The notes: generated by a model not told the origin, from the letters alone. Positions 33,339-41,118 are shown, counted from the first letter of the stretch. The stretch: 64,000 nt of DNA from an uncultured Oscillospiraceae bacterium (GCA_934636655.1 CAKUAS010000005.1:62001-126000); one strand, 5' to 3'. Program-made: numbers and translations.

Positions 33339-34524
33339 AATTGCTTACGGTGTGCGTTAACAGGTAATCGGTCAGCTTGCGGCAATAGCCGGGCTGCATG
33401 TGAACGCCATCGGGGGAGGCGTCGTCAGGCAGAGAACCGTTCACGGCAAGTGCCTCAAAGCCGTTTACGAAATAAACCTGCTTTTCCGTGCACATGCTCT
33501 GGATGCGGCCGTTGAACATCTGCACTCTGTCGTTATTGAGCATATCCGAGCTTTTCGCGGCCTTTGCGCCGACGGGCAGGATGCTGATGATGTATATGTC
33601 GGCCTCGGGGTGCGTCTCGCGCAGGAGATCGACGATGTTCCCGTAGTATTCGATGAATTTATCGAGATTGTACCAGCCAAGCTCGTTTATGCCGAGCATG
33701 ACGTAGACCTTGCCGTATTTTAAGTCATTGTGCAGCGCGTCGGCGACCGTGACGGTGCCGGACTCGGTCTCAATATAAGGCTTTGTGAATACGTCCGCGA
33801 CGTTCAGACCGACATGTGAGAAGTTCGAGGCGTACTCAAAGTCGGCGTAGTTCATGATGCCCTCCATGCGCGAATCGCCGACAAAGGCCGCGTCCTTGAA
33901 CCAGGACTTGTCCTTTGCCTCGGCCTCGGGAACGGGCTGCGAGTAGTCGTAGTTCGCCGCAGGCGTGGATGTAACGACGGGCTCTTCGGCCGCGCTGTCG
34001 TAATAAGCCTTGGCCTCTTTTTCGACGGCATTTGCGTCCTTGAGAAGCTCCTTTATCTTGCTTTCTATCGTCGTGGGGTCTTTCGCCACTATCATGACGG
34101 CATAGTCGCCCTGCGTGAATATCACAGCGTTTTTGAGCATCTCGACGCTCTCGGGACTGTACAGCTCAAACGTCTGGCGCTGCATCTCGCGGCGGCCTTC
34201 CAGCGCGTCGGTCAGGGTCTTCATGTCCGTGCCCTTGGCGGCGACGAGGACGCTTATTTCGTCCGATTTCGCGGCCGACGAGTACACTATTGCATAGTCG
34301 CGCACGGTGCTTGTCTCGATGCCGTAGAAGTAATAAAATTTATTTGTGAAGCTCTGATCGTCCGAGCCGCACAGCGTATCCGCGTTTTCGGGCTTTGCCG
34401 AATTCATGGTCGCTGCGATAAGGTCTTTTGCTGAAACGTCTGCTGTTTTCCCCCCGTCGTTATTGCATGCACAGACTGAAAGCATGCAAAGCACGGCGAG
34501 CAGCAGTGCTGTGATTTTCTTCAT
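33337..34524 (-). CDS. Lipoprotein fusing a DUF4358-like domain to an SGNH hydrolase
   Basis: 395 residues. Signal peptide with lipobox SVCAC (Cys about 20), a DUF4358-like domain (about 30-165), a Pro/Ala/Glu linker, then an SGNH/GDSL hydrolase (about 200-395). The hydrolase has block I AFVGDSRMEG, block III GINELGW and the C-terminal DGVHMQPGY with the catalytic Asp-His. It acts on the outer cell surface, perhaps as a wall or polysaccharide esterase. The ATG at 34524 is followed by the classical MKKITALLLAVL signal start. Confidence 0.85.
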   Translation of the reverse strand: MKKITALLLAVLCMLSVCACNNDGGKTADVSAKDLIAATMNSAKPENADTLCGSDDQSFTNKFYYFYGIETSTVRDYAIVYSSAAKSDEISVLVAAKGTDMKTLTDALEGRREMQRQTFELYSPESVEMLKNAVIFTQGDYAVMIVAKDPTTIESKIKELLKDANAVEKEAKAYYDSAAEEPVVTSTPAANYDYSQPVPEAEAKDKSWFKDAAFVGDSRMEGIMNYADFEYASNFSHVGLNVADVFTKPYIETESGTVTVADALHNDLKYGKVYVMLGINELGWYNLDKFIEYYGNIVDLLRETHPEADIYIISILPVGAKAAKSSDMLNNDRVQMFNGRIQSMCTEKQVYFVNGFEALAVNGSLPDDASPDGVHMQPGYCRKLTDYLLTHTVSN

Positions 34525-34556
34525 GGCTGCCCCCTGATTTTTTTCGCTGTATTGAC

Positions 34557-34585
34557 AGGATATCAATCCCCGCCCTTTAAGTCAA
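34557..34585 (-). promoter_or_regulatory. Promoter of the SGNH lipoprotein gene
   Basis: Minus strand TTGACT, a 17-base spacer, TATCCT, about 30 bases before the start. Confidence 0.65.
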
Positions 34586-34670
34586 CATAATTCTGTGAAA
34601 TTGTCAGGAAATTTTCTCACATAATTTTAATGATAGATTTGTGCACTTTTTCTGAAATAATATGGAAGCA

Positions 34671-35180
34671 CTATATCTTGTATTCGTGCTTAAGCTGGGC
34701 ATACAAGGCGTCACGATTCTCGGGTGTGATGATGTATAATTCGCAGTCCGGATGCCGGCGGATATCGCGCAGAAAGTCGGTGTTCTGCGCCTTGACCGAG
34801 GCCAGAACATCGTAGTGTCCGGAGAGTATTTTCATTACGGCGGTTTTGAAACGCTCCTCGTGCTCTTCAAGCGTTCCGAGCTCGTCGAGGACAACAAGGC
34901 TGCCTTCCAGGATGCTTTCTAATATCGGCGCCGCGATGCTGCTCATATATTCGGGATGCCGCTCGTATTTATCGCCGCGTATGCTCATGATGACCTGCGC
35001 ATCCTCGATCTTCTCCGGCGGGGAGGAAATGTCGTAAAGATAGACGTGCGAAACGCCGCTTTCGTCCTCGGGCATGCGCACGGTGATGTATCCGCGCACC
35101 GGGCGGTTCAGGTCGGAAACGAGCCGCCGTATGAGTGTGGATTTTCCGGAATTAATGTCTCCGCAAAGCAGAATTTTCAT
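34671..35180 (-). CDS. P-loop NTPase of the THEP1 type
   Basis: 169 residues with Walker A GDINSGKST at the extreme N-terminus and Walker B SLVVLDELGTLE, as in nucleoside-triphosphatase THEP1 and related small kinases. The Arg/Asp-rich RRLVSDLNRPVRGYIT after the P-loop also fits. The role is unknown. Divergent from the cyclodeaminase-like gene. Confidence 0.8.
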   Translation of the reverse strand: MKILLCGDINSGKSTLIRRLVSDLNRPVRGYITVRMPEDESGVSHVYLYDISSPPEKIEDAQVIMSIRGDKYERHPEYMSSIAAPILESILEGSLVVLDELGTLEEHEERFKTAVMKILSGHYDVLASVKAQNTDFLRDIRRHPDCELYIITPENRDALYAQLKHEYKI

Positions 35181-35289
35181 TTTATTTGCTCCTGTAGCAT
35201 AATCACTTGTAAATATAAAATATTTGTTGTATTATTAACTAAATTATAAAGCTGAAATTTTCAATTGTCAAAGGAAAGGAAGATATATC

Positions 35290-35916
35290 ATGGCAGAAAA
35301 AATAAATATCGGCGACCTTATGACCGAGAGCTATTCGGACAAGACCCTTAAAGTGTATTCCGGGATGATGGCAGATCCCAAGAACGTTTTCGGCCTGGGC
35401 TCCGCGGCGGCGGAGGCTTCGATGTGCGCCGCATCAATGGCACTGCGTGCGCTGCGCCTGACTGCGTCCGAGGATGCCGATATGCTGCACGCCGAGCAGG
35501 ATATCGAGAAGCTGCGCGTTTATTTCCTGCATCTCATAGATGAGGAGAACAAGGCCAAAAAACCGCTTGAGAAGCTTTTAAAGCAGGAAAACGCCGACGA
35601 TGCCGAGCTTGAGGCCGCTTACCGCACCGCCTGCTGCATCATCGACGAGATATTTTACATGTCCATCCGCATTGCCGAAACGCTTGAGCCCATAGCGGAT
35701 AAAATAAGCGCCGCTGCCGCGCCCTTTGCCTCGGCGGCAGTTCACTTTGCAGAGTGCGGCATGGACTCCGTGCGCATCCTCAAGGCCGTGTATTCGACGA
35801 AGATGAACGAGCCCGTGTTTGCTCACACCACAAAGCGCGAACCCGAGATCGCCATCGAGAACAATAAAGAGTTGTTTGACGGCCTTATCGCCAAGTTCGA
35901 GGCAAAGATAGGCTGA
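35290..35916 (+). CDS. Cyclodeaminase/cyclohydrolase-like helical protein
   Basis: 208 residues, almost all helical. The segment FGLGSAAAEASMCAASMALRAL resembles the glycine/alanine-rich opening of the FTCD C-terminal family (formimidoyl-THF cyclodeaminase and methenyl-THF cyclohydrolase). The rest (CIIDEIFYMSIRIAETLEPIADK) has the same helix spacing. No histidine-degradation genes adjoin, so the substrate is uncertain. AAAGGAAAGGAAG precedes the ATG. A terminator follows. Confidence 0.6.
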   Translation: MAEKINIGDLMTESYSDKTLKVYSGMMADPKNVFGLGSAAAEASMCAASMALRALRLTASEDADMLHAEQDIEKLRVYFLHLIDEENKAKKPLEKLLKQENADDAELEAAYRTACCIIDEIFYMSIRIAETLEPIADKISAAAAPFASAAVHFAECGMDSVRILKAVYSTKMNEPVFAHTTKREPEIAIENNKELFDGLIAKFEAKIG

Positions 35917-35921
35917 ATAAT

Positions 35922-35954
35922 AAAGCCGGCAGGAGTCGAACTCTTGCCGGCTTT
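35922..35954 (+). terminator. Intrinsic terminator
   Basis: Stem AAAGCCGGCA-AGAG / CTCT-TGCCGGCTTT after the cyclodeaminase-like gene; T-run short. Confidence 0.65.
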
Positions 35955-35969
35955 AACCTTAATTTTAGC

Positions 35970-36020
35970 CGTTGGGCTTCTAAAAATATGTATCGATACA
36001 GCGTCAATGCGCCTCTAAAA
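35970..36020. repeat. Short TIR repeat copy abutting a promoter
   Basis: CTTCTAAAAATATGTATCGATAC followed by AGCGTCAATGCGCCTCTAAAAA. The -35 box of the downstream promoter begins 4 bases after the A-run. Confidence 0.65.
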
Positions 36021-36024
36021 AGAC

Positions 36025-36053
36025 TTGACAAGGGGGAAGTCATCGTTTATATT
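36025..36053 (+). promoter_or_regulatory. Promoter of the second PAP2-like gene
   Basis: TTGACA, a 17-base spacer, TATATT. It begins immediately after a TIR repeat end. Confidence 0.75.
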
Positions 36054-36091
36054 AACTGTACGGTTTTGAGCCACACAGTCAAGGAGCTAAC

Positions 36092-36763
36092 ATGGAGAAA
36101 AGTAAGAAAACGATACTGCACGAGTATGCGATCGTGCCGCTGCTGGCGATATGTGCGATGCACGCACTTGTTTGGCTGAGCACGAAGGCTCTTGCGGACT
36201 TTTCGCGCGCATGGGATGTGACGCTCGGCATCGACGCGCTGTTTCCGCTGCGTCCGGAGTGGGTGATCATATATGTTGCGACGTTCCTGTTCTGGGGGCT
36301 GGGGCTGCTGCTGATCGCGTGGCAGGATGAGGAGCTGTGCTGCCGTTTTGCCTCGGGCGCGATCATCGCGGATCTCATCTGCGGTATAATCTTCATCGCG
36401 TTTCCGAGCTGCATTCCGCGTCCGGAGATAAACGCCGCCGACGGCGGTTTTTTCTGGGCGCTTTCGATTGTATACTCGTTTGACACACCGACCAACTGCT
36501 TCCCGTCGATGCACTGCCTGTTCGCTTACCTCGTGTTCCGGCAGTCGCTGCGTTCACCCGGGGCGAAACCGTGGTTTAAGGTGTTCTGCGGCGTGTTCAC
36601 CGTGCTTGTGTGTCTTTCGACGCTGTATGTCAAGCAGCATGTCGTCGCGGATGTCATCGGCGGCATTTTATTCGGTGAGATCGCATACGGTTTGGGACAA
36701 AAACTGACTCTGTGGAAATTTTTTATTAAAATCAATAAAAAACTCTTGCATTCTCTCTCATGA
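36092..36763 (+). CDS. PAP2-family membrane phosphatase (second of two)
   Basis: 223 residues, about six membrane helices. Motif 2 FPSMHCLFAY and motif 3 STLYVKQHVVADVIGG hold the catalytic histidines and Asp. It is a paralogue of the protein at 30.6 kb, sharing FDT-TNC-PS-H and the KQH motif. Likely dephosphorylates a lipid phosphate. AAGGAG lies 6 bases before the ATG. Followed by a small secreted protein gene. Confidence 0.87.
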   Translation: MEKSKKTILHEYAIVPLLAICAMHALVWLSTKALADFSRAWDVTLGIDALFPLRPEWVIIYVATFLFWGLGLLLIAWQDEELCCRFASGAIIADLICGIIFIAFPSCIPRPEINAADGGFFWALSIVYSFDTPTNCFPSMHCLFAYLVFRQSLRSPGAKPWFKVFCGVFTVLVCLSTLYVKQHVVADVIGGILFGEIAYGLGQKLTLWKFFIKINKKLLHSLS

Positions 36764-36836
36764 TATGCTTAAATATATACTATCAAAGGGAAAAAGTATA
36801 GATTTAAACAAAATAAGCGAATATGGAGGCAGATTA

Positions 36837-37256
36837 ATGACAAACACTCTCAAAAAGAATGCAGTAATGATACTTGCAGCGGCTCTCGCGGCGGTCCTGC
36901 TTTTCGCAGTCGTCCTCGTTCCGACGAGCCTTGCAGATTCCGATACCGCTGATAACGGCGTTGCAGCCGCAGTCGAAAAAACTCAGGCAACCGTCACCGC
37001 TAAGCTTGACGAGATCAAGGCAAACGTCAGCGAGAAGGTCGGCGTCGATGTTGATAAGCTCGAAAACCTCTGGACTTACGGCGATAAGGTCGCGACCGGC
37101 GTCGATGGCGCCACCGATGATTTCGTGGCAATGCTCGAGGGCATCGGTCAGGCATATGATAACGGCGATGTTGAGGGTATCCTCAAGACCCCCCAGACCT
37201 TTACCGAAGGCCTTAAGGGCTATCTCGGCAACATCTGGGATTCCGTCAAGCCCTGA
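36837..37256 (+). CDS. Small exported protein of unknown function
   Basis: 139 residues with an N-terminal signal or anchor (about 8-30, ending near SLADS) and a helical, alanine- and lysine-rich mature part containing regular heptad-like spacing (about 42-75). No known motif. GGAGG lies 7 bases before the ATG at 36837. It sits after the PAP2-like gene and before a terminator. Confidence 0.75.
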   Translation: MTNTLKKNAVMILAAALAAVLLFAVVLVPTSLADSDTADNGVAAAVEKTQATVTAKLDEIKANVSEKVGVDVDKLENLWTYGDKVATGVDGATDDFVAMLEGIGQAYDNGDVEGILKTPQTFTEGLKGYLGNIWDSVKP

Positions 37257-37284
37257 AAGCTTTAAATAACCCATAATGTAAATA

Positions 37285-37323
37285 AAAGAGAGTGCAGAAT
37301 TTTGATTCTGCACTCTCTTTTTT
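37285..37323. terminator. Bidirectional terminator of the GAGAGTGCAGA type
   Basis: Stem AGAGAGTGCAGAAT/ATTCTGCACTCTCT flanked by A and T runs. Same stem core as at 1018-1056 and 40908-40945. Confidence 0.85.
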
Positions 37324-37334
37324 ATAGTATTGTT

Positions 37335-37468
37335 TTTCCCCCACGCAGGGGGCGGGCATTGCCCGCCCCCTGCGTGGAGAGGCGGAAGTCTCACTGTTTT
37401 GCCGGCAGCTTCCGGTCGTGATGCTGTGATCACCGTATCCGCAGTTGCGTCAAAACGCCTCTAAAACC
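37335..37468. repeat. TIR repeat copy with a CCCGCC hairpin
   Basis: Hairpin CCACGCAGGGGGCGGGC/GCCCGCCCCCTGCGTGG, then TTTTGCCGGCAGCTTCCGG and the arm CCGTATCCGCAGTTGCGTCAAAACGCCTCTAAAA. Confidence 0.7.
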
Positions 37469-38162
37469 ATTCGGTCGAGCAGTCGACGCCGGGGACTTCG
37501 ACAGCGATGTGGCTGAACCATGAATCATCCTTTGCGCCGTGCCAGTGCTTGACCTCGGCAGGTATGGTGACAACGTCGCCGGGGTGAAGGCTCTGCGGCT
37601 CTTTGCCCTCTTCCTGATACCAACCCTCGCCGTCGACGCATATGAGTATTTGACCGCCGCCGGATTTCGCGTGGTGGATGTGCCAGTTATTGCGGCAGCC
37701 GGGCTCAAAGGTAACGTTTGCAAGGAACACGGTCTTTGTCGGGTCGGTCAGCGGCTTGAGGTAGCTTTTGCCGCTGAAGTATTTAGCGTATGCGTCGTTG
37801 GGCCGGCCGAGGCCAAATATGCCGCCGTGTGACTCGGCGCAGTCGTCGGCGTAGACCTCTTTTGCCATGCGGAAGGCCGCCCATGCGTTCGGCCAGCCGG
37901 CGTAGAATGCCAGATGCGTGAGTATCTCGGCCATCTCCTCTCGCGTTACGCCGTTTGCTTTGGCGGTTGTGAGATGGTATTTAAGCGATGTGTCGGTGAT
38001 GCCCTTGCTGATGAGCGCAGTGAGTGTCACGACCGAGCGCATTTTGAGGCTCAGCTTGTCCTCGCGCGACCAGACCTGTCCAAAGAGAACGTCGTCATTG
38101 AGCTCCGCGAACTTCGGGGCGAAATCATTCAGGGCATCTCTGCCCGCAGTCTGCTTTACCAT
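37461..38162 (-). CDS. Carboxymuconolactone decarboxylase-like/cupin fusion protein
   Basis: 233 residues. The N-terminal half (about 20-110) is a CMD/AhpD-like helical domain (LSLKMRSVVTLTALIS, LTHLAFYAGWPNAWAAF). The C-terminal half is a cupin with metal ligands in NNWHIHHAKSGGGQ and AEVKHWHGAKDD. Such fusions are common in anaerobes beside flavin reductases. It follows the hydrolase by 13 bases in a MerR-controlled group. The enzyme activity is not known. Confidence 0.88.
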   Translation of the reverse strand: MVKQTAGRDALNDFAPKFAELNDDVLFGQVWSREDKLSLKMRSVVTLTALISKGITDTSLKYHLTTAKANGVTREEMAEILTHLAFYAGWPNAWAAFRMAKEVYADDCAESHGGIFGLGRPNDAYAKYFSGKSYLKPLTDPTKTVFLANVTFEPGCRNNWHIHHAKSGGGQILICVDGEGWYQEEGKEPQSLHPGDVVTIPAEVKHWHGAKDDSWFSHIAVEVPGVDCSTEWF

Positions 38163-38175
38163 TTTAAGTTCCTCC

Positions 38176-39129
38176 TTATTTTAAATACTCGTCGAAAAAT
38201 TCCGCGATCTCATCGAAAGGGATCACGTTGAGATTGTCGTAAAGATCAGTGTGCGATGCGCCGGGGATGATGTGCAGACGTTTATTGTCGCCCTTCAAGA
38301 GCTTGAACGCATCCTCGCCCATGTAGCGCGAATGCGCCTTCTCGCCGTGCAGTACCAGCACCGCGCTGCGGATCTCGCCCGCGTACTGCAGGATCGGCGC
38401 GTTCATAAAGCTCAGCGACGATGTTTCGTTCCAGCCGTCAGTGGAGTTGAGCGAGCGCTCATGGTAGCCGCGCGGCGTTTTGTAATAGTCGTGGTAATCT
38501 CGCACGAACTGAGGAGCGTCTGCGGGCAGGGGATCTATAACGCCGCCGGCGCGCTTGTATGTGCCGCTGCGGAAGTCCTCGATGCGCTGGGCGTTGAGTG
38601 CGCAGCGCTGCTCATATCTTGCCTGTTCATTGTCGTTTGCGTCGAAGTATCCGCGCGAGCGCATGCGTGAGATGTCGTACATTGTCGAGGCGACGGTGGC
38701 TTTGATGCGCGTGTCGATCGCGGCGGCGTTTATCGCCATGCCGCCCCAGCCGCATATGCCGACGATCCCGATGCGCTCGGGGTCAACGTTATCCTGCACT
38801 GACAGGAAGTCGACGGCGGCTTGAAAATCCTCGGTGTTTATGTCGGGCGACGCGACATATCTCGGTTCGCCGCCGCTTTCGCCGGTGTACGACGGGTCGA
38901 ATGCGATCGTCAGAAAGCCGCGCTCGGCGAGGTTCTGCGCGTACAGGCCCGAGGCCTGCTCCTTTACGGCGCCGAACGGTCCGGACACCGCCACCGCGGG
39001 CATGCGGCCCTCGGCACTCTTCGGTGTGTACATATCCGCCGCGAGTGTGATGCCGAAACGGTTGTTAAACTTAACTTTTTTGTGCTCTACCTTGTCGCTT
39101 TTCGGAAAGGTCTTATCCCAATTATCCAT
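38176..39129 (-). CDS. Alpha/beta hydrolase with a probable Cys nucleophile
   Basis: 317 residues, of the dienelactone-hydrolase/COG1073 type. The nucleophile elbow reads GICGWGGMAIN, with Cys where Ser is usual, and the late His is in IPGASHTDLYD. Asp is probably in VLHGEKAHSR or nearby. It precedes the CMD-cupin gene. The ATG at 39129 directly follows a repeat end (GCTATTGAAAAA-ATGG). Substrate unknown. Confidence 0.85.
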   Translation of the reverse strand: MDNWDKTFPKSDKVEHKKVKFNNRFGITLAADMYTPKSAEGRMPAVAVSGPFGAVKEQASGLYAQNLAERGFLTIAFDPSYTGESGGEPRYVASPDINTEDFQAAVDFLSVQDNVDPERIGIVGICGWGGMAINAAAIDTRIKATVASTMYDISRMRSRGYFDANDNEQARYEQRCALNAQRIEDFRSGTYKRAGGVIDPLPADAPQFVRDYHDYYKTPRGYHERSLNSTDGWNETSSLSFMNAPILQYAGEIRSAVLVLHGEKAHSRYMGEDAFKLLKGDNKRLHIIPGASHTDLYDNLNVIPFDEIAEFFDEYLK

Positions 39130-39488
39130 TTTTTCAATAGCGCTTTAGCGCTGCCTCCTTTACATTTATTGCGGTATCCCGGTGTCGAGATTGCGGCGGA
39201 AACCGGGGTGTTCCGCCCTTTTGAAGTTTCCCGGGGCTTTTGTTTACGTTTATTGCGTCAGCCTGATGTCGATGCTGCGGCAAAACCGACACAACGGGCG
39301 ACCAATGGTCGCCCCTACGGGCACAGTCGGAACTAAAATCATATTCGTAGGGGCGGGCATTGCCCGCCCGTTCCCTACACGGTTGCAGTGCGGTGCCGCA
39401 GGGCGATGCAGAAGCGGTTTTTGCTGTTGTTTCGATACCGGGCTGCAGCAATATGCGTATCGGTACAGCCTTAATGCGCCACTGAAAA
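39128..39488. repeat. Full-length composite TIR repeat
   Basis: Both arms are present: left TTTTTTCAATAGCGCTTTAGC...CCCGGTGTCGA, right TCGATACCGGGCTGC...GTATCGGTACAGCC then TTAATGCGCCACTGAAAAA. Inside are the hairpins GGGCGACCAATGGTCGCCC and GGGCGGGCATTGCCCGCCC. It separates the flavin reductase from the hydrolase gene. Its right arm supplies the reductase C-terminus FSVAH, and its left end precedes the hydrolase ATG. Confidence 0.82.
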
Positions 39489-40013
39489 ACCCATGTCATA
39501 GGCCTTTTTCAGCGCAGGGTGGCCGGAGACTTCGCCGGGATCGGTAACGCCGCCGGCAAACACCGTGCCCGCAAGGCGGCACTTTTCAAAGCACTCGACC
39601 CAGCCCTCAAAGCCGTGGATCGCACGCTCGGGTGTATTTGCTTCGTCCTCGGTCGCCGAGCACAGCAGGTATGCATCCCTAAACTTGTAGTCGAGAGGGA
39701 ACATGGGGTTGAGGCGATCGAGCAGCGTCTTGAGCTGACCGCTCATTTCGTAATAGTATATGGGCGTTGCGAAAACGACGACATCGGCTGCAAGCACTTT
39801 TTCCATAACGGTGTTTGCGTCGTCGTTTATCACGCATTTGCCGAGCTCCTGACACGCAAGACAGCCACGGCAGAACTCGAGCTTCTTCCCGGCGAGCGAT
39901 ATCTTCTCAACACTGTTTCCGGCATCGCGAGCACCGCGAGCAAATTCTTCGGCCAACGCGTCGGAGTTGCTGCCGCGGCGCAGGCTTGAAGAGATCACAA
40001 CAACATTTTTCAT
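39471..40013 (-). CDS. NAD(P)H-dependent FMN reductase/iron-sulfur flavoprotein
   Basis: About 180 residues. FMN loop SSSLRRGSNSDALAEEF, then FCRGCLACQELGKC, a Cys cluster of the iron-sulfur flavoprotein type (at least three Cys in CxxCx5C spacing), and FATPIYYYEMSGQLKTLLDR. An electron-transfer or nitro/quinone-reducing enzyme. It is first downstream of a MerR-type promoter. The final FSVAH is encoded by a repeat end. Confidence 0.88.
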   Translation of the reverse strand: MKNVVVISSSLRRGSNSDALAEEFARGARDAGNSVEKISLAGKKLEFCRGCLACQELGKCVINDDANTVMEKVLAADVVVFATPIYYYEMSGQLKTLLDRLNPMFPLDYKFRDAYLLCSATEDEANTPERAIHGFEGWVECFEKCRLAGTVFAGGVTDPGEVSGHPALKKAYDMGFSVAH

Positions 40014-40057
40014 GCTTTCAAAACTCCTTGACACTAAATATACTTTATGCTATCCTC

Positions 40058-40088
40058 AATATAACACCTAAACCTGACTTTAGGTCAA
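40058..40088 (-). promoter_or_regulatory. MerR-type promoter with a 19-base spacer
   Basis: Minus strand TTGACC, a 19-base spacer, TATATT. The spacer holds the palindrome ACCTAAAgtcaggTTTAGGT. Overlong spacers with a central dyad are the hallmark of MerR-activated promoters, and the merR gene is divergent 34 bases away. Confidence 0.85.
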
Positions 40089-40121
40089 GGGTTTTGTGAA
40101 AATTTTTTCAGGAGATATTTT

Positions 40122-40565
40122 ATGTATTCTATCGGACAGGTATCCGAGAGCTTCAGGCTCCCGGTTTCGACACTGAGATTTTACGATAAAGAAGGACTGT
40201 TTCCGAACCTCGAGCGCAAAAGCGGCATCCGCAAGTTTTCCGACCGGGATCTCGAAGCGCTGCATGTCATCGAGTGTCTGAAAAAGTCCGGGCTTGAGAT
40301 CCGTGATATCAAGCAGTTCATGCAGTGGTGCTCCGAGGGGCCGAGCACCTATCCTCAGCGCCTTGAGCTGTTTTGCCGCCAGCGTGAGACCATCGAGGCC
40401 GAGATCGAGAAGCTTAATCGCGCCTTTGCAATGATAAATTTCAAGTGCTGGTACTACGAGACCGCCATTGCCGACGGCGGCGAGGAGCACATCAAGGCGC
40501 TGCTGCCCGATAAGCTCCCCGAGAATATCCAGAAGCTGTACGATTATGCTCACAAAAGCGATTAA
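40122..40565 (+). CDS. MerR-family transcriptional regulator
   Basis: 147 residues. Winged helix with YSIGQVSESFRLPVSTLRFYDKEGLFP, then LEALHVIECLKKSGLEIRDIKQFM and a coiled-coil region. It has no C-terminal Cys metal site, so it belongs with the organic or redox-signal group. It is divergent from the flavin reductase gene and its 19-base-spacer promoter, which it probably activates. Confidence 0.9.
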   Translation: MYSIGQVSESFRLPVSTLRFYDKEGLFPNLERKSGIRKFSDRDLEALHVIECLKKSGLEIRDIKQFMQWCSEGPSTYPQRLELFCRQRETIEAEIEKLNRAFAMINFKCWYYETAIADGGEEHIKALLPDKLPENIQKLYDYAHKSD

Positions 40566-40650
40566 AAAGTTTTAAAACCGCGAAATATTTGCATATTTAA
40601 TCCGTCTTTAATAATTGAGGAAGCAAAATATTAAGAACGGAGGAAGAAAA

Positions 40651-40713
40651 ATGCTTATTATCAAAATAGCAAGCTGGATATTCTGGAATTCTATTTTCGA
40701 TTGGCCGTTCTAA
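40651..40713 (+). CDS. 20-residue hydrophobic aromatic peptide
   Basis: GGAGG lies 8 bases before an ATG that opens a 20-codon frame ending DWPF and TAA. The peptide holds three Trp and three Phe in a mostly hydrophobic helix-like sequence. A strong terminator begins 11 bases later, so this is a complete transcription unit. It could be a membrane peptide or a leader. No family recognised. Confidence 0.5.
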   Translation: MLIIKIASWIFWNSIFDWPF

Positions 40714-40724
40714 TCACCGGCACG

Positions 40725-40758
40725 AAAGCCGCCTGTCCTTACGGATGGGCGGCTTTTT
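40725..40758 (+). terminator. Terminator of the 20-residue peptide gene
   Basis: Stem AAAGCCGCCTGTCC/GGATGGGCGGCTTT followed by TTTAATTAA. Confidence 0.75.
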
Positions 40759-40890
40759 AATTAACGCTTTAATGCAGTCCCTATACTCATATTACAGGTG
40801 CTAGGTATCTAAACAACGGCAGAAACCGTAGTGTTTCGCGCTCAGAGATTGCGGTGCGGATTTGGCACACAATGTTCCTCTTTGCCGGAG
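40758..40890. repeat. Decayed TIR repeat copy
   Basis: TTAACGCTTTAATGCAGTCCCTATACTCATATTACAGGTGCTAGGTATCT matches the arm of the 12.7 and 17.2 kb copies with several changes. Confidence 0.55.
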
Positions 40891-40907
40891 CCAAGGCTTA
40901 ACGAAAA

Positions 40908-40945
40908 CGAGAGTGCAGATCCAAGGTCTGCACTCTCGCTTTTTG
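40908..40945. terminator. Bidirectional terminator of the GAGAGTGCAGA type
   Basis: Stem CGAGAGTGCAGA/TCTGCACTCTCG; on the minus strand it ends the dehydratase operon. Confidence 0.75.
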
Positions 40946-40960
40946 CGGTATATTGTTTTT

Positions 40961-41113
40961 CTACAGCTTTACATCACGCTTTTGTGAATTATAAACCTTG
41001 TTGAGGATCGGGCGGACGCCGTAGTACAGCAGCTTGTTGTCGAGATTGAACCAGTAAATGAGCATGCTCAGAGGGATAATGCTCAGCGTGCCGATAAGAA
41101 GCTTCTTTTTCAT
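40961..41113 (-). CDS. 50-residue membrane protein at the end of the dehydratase operon
   Basis: MKKKLLIGTLSIIPLSMLIY begins a single membrane helix, followed by a basic, Asn/Tyr-rich tail. GGATGG precedes the ATG by about 8 bases and the gene lies 5 bases after the large dehydratase subunit gene, so it is part of the operon. No family recognised. It may be an anchor or a small accessory subunit. Confidence 0.55.
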   Translation of the reverse strand: MKKKLLIGTLSIIPLSMLIYWFNLDNKLLYYGVRPILNKVYNSQKRDVKL

Positions 41114-41118
41114 TTTTA

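Noticed and set aside
39290..39375. Repeated hairpins GGGCGxxCATTGxxCGCCC as a CRISPR array
   Set aside because: Spacing is irregular, copies are in both orientations and scattered over 50 kb, and no cas genes are present.
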